In this document: positions 6,114 through 6,457 of the stretch, in pieces | How positions within the stretch are numbered: the first letter of the stretch is position 1 | Layout of the letters: every line of letters starts with the position of its first letter | NCBI GenBank assembly: GCA_029012525.1 | Contig: JAQXMG010000015.1 | Span: 1-6,457, forward strand | Direction of reading: 5' to 3' | DNA from: a bacterium | Lineage (GTDB): Bacteria > Bacillota_I > Bacilli_A > RF39 > UBA660 | Length of the DNA stretch: 6,457 nt | The notes under the pieces: model-generated | The model's input: the letters and a program-made list of their open reading frames with translations, nothing else | The model's database searches: none | What the model was told of the DNA's origin: nothing | Translations under genes and position numbers: made by a program

Positions 6114-6116
6114 CAT
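6114..6116 (-). other. T-box specifier codon AUG (Met)
   Basis: AUG in the context GAAC-AUG-G, directly after the 3' strand of the upper helix (AAAUCU). Its identity matches the amino acid of the downstream synthetase. Confidence 0.88.
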
Positions 6117-6214
6117 GTTCAGATTTTTTTATTACTTATTTCCACCAAATATAAGCTCTCTATAAATAAAATAAATCCTACTCTTTTCATCACAACATTT
6201 CATCAATGTAGTAA

Positions 6215-6243
6215 ATTATAACATATTTTTTTTTGTTATTCAA
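6215..6243 (-). promoter_or_regulatory. Promoter of the T-box-dut-metG transcript
   Basis: Minus-strand TTGAAT (6238-6243), a 17-base spacer and a perfect TATAAT (6215-6220), preceded by TGT to make an extended -10. The start is expected near 6208, just ahead of T-box Stem I. Confidence 0.8.
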
Positions 6244-6250
6244 TAAAACT

Positions 6251-6275
6251 GATAAAAAAAATTATATATTTTATC
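6251..6275 (-). terminator. Weak A/T hairpin after the partial gene
   Basis: GATAAAA (6269-6275 on the minus strand) can pair with TTTTATC (6251-6257) around an 11-base A/T loop, about 25 bases after the upstream stop. Only one G/C pair is present, so it may not function. Confidence 0.25.
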
Positions 6276-6301
6276 TAGTTCTTAATTTACTTTTTGAATT
6301 T

Positions 6302-6457
6302 TTAGTAATTAAATAAAATGGTATTTTTTTCTATTCCATCACTATGAATAATATCCCATAGTCCATCTTTTTCAGTTGTATAATATACAATATTATATAC
6401 AGAAAAAGCTAAATATTTATTAATATGGTTGTTTAATATTAAAATAGTTTCAATATC
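6302..6457 (-). CDS. C-terminal end of an unrecognised protein
   Basis: The frame is open from the window edge for 51 codons and closes with TAA at 6302-6304. The visible part ends with TEKDGLWDIIHSDGIEKN followed by TILFNY, a mix of charged, aromatic and aliphatic residues that looks like genuine protein rather than chance reading. An open stretch of this length is somewhat unlikely by chance in DNA this AT-rich. The strand agrees with all other genes, and a promoter and T-box for the next unit follow its stop. I recognise no domain. The remainder lies outside the window. Confidence 0.55.
   Translation of the reverse strand, partial: DIETILILNNHINKYLAFSVYNIVYYTTEKDGLWDIIHSDGIEKNTILFNY

Larger units (their letters stand above)
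5980..6208 (-). promoter_or_regulatory. Methionine T-box leader of dut-metG
   Basis: An RNA leader that binds uncharged tRNA and then allows transcription to continue. On the minus strand the order is canonical. AGTA (6179-6182) forms the 5' side of the specifier loop. GAGAGC (6155-6160) and GGTGGAAA (from 6146) belong to distal Stem I. GGAUUU can pair with AAAUCU just before GAAC-AUG-G, which places AUG (6114-6116) as the specifier. A middle region with likely Stem II elements follows, then AAGG-UGGUACC-ACGA (6018-6032) and a terminator. The AUG codon agrees with metG downstream, and the fourth bulge base, U, agrees with the A discriminator of tRNA-Met. The 5' end is set by the promoter at 6215-6243. 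This leader fills most of the 335-base gap between genes. Confidence 0.95.

Overview
The window is very AT-rich and every supported gene lies on the minus strand, so transcription runs from high to low coordinates. It looks like chromosomal DNA of a low-GC Bacillota bacterium. Evidence: GGAGG-type ribosome binding sites, a T-box leader, a SipW-type signal peptidase with TasA/camelysin-like substrates, and metG near tatD. Tryptophan is read from TGG and TGA serves as a stop, so this is not a code-4 Mollicute. An uncultured gut Bacilli or Clostridia member is plausible, but the sequence alone does not place it further. No mobile element, CRISPR array, rRNA or tRNA was seen.

Right end to middle (6457 to 3700). 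The window opens with the C-terminal end of an unrecognised gene (6302-6457). Next comes a well-formed promoter (TTGAAT-17-TATAAT with extended -10) and a methionine T-box leader (about 6208-5980) with an AUG specifier, the UGGUACC bulge and competing antiterminator and terminator. The leader controls a dUTPase-family gene (start 5966) that overlaps metG (methionyl-tRNA synthetase, short form) by 8 bases. A terminator follows metG. A new promoter then drives a 45-codon hydrophobic ORF (3716-3853) and tatD (2907-3674), with a short hairpin between them.

Middle to left end (2886 to 1). A promoter just after tatD starts a surface-protein locus. Two secreted TasA/camelysin-like proteins with SipW-cognate signal peptides (2208-2831 and 1489-2163) are closed by a strong terminator. 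Then come a third, divergent paralogue that seems to keep an uncleaved membrane anchor (731-1381) and, 22 bases later, a SipW-type signal peptidase (1-708, running off the window). Together they resemble a rearranged TapA-SipW-TasA fibre module: two abundant exported subunits, one membrane-anchored relative, and the dedicated peptidase. That reading is inference from domain content and gene order.
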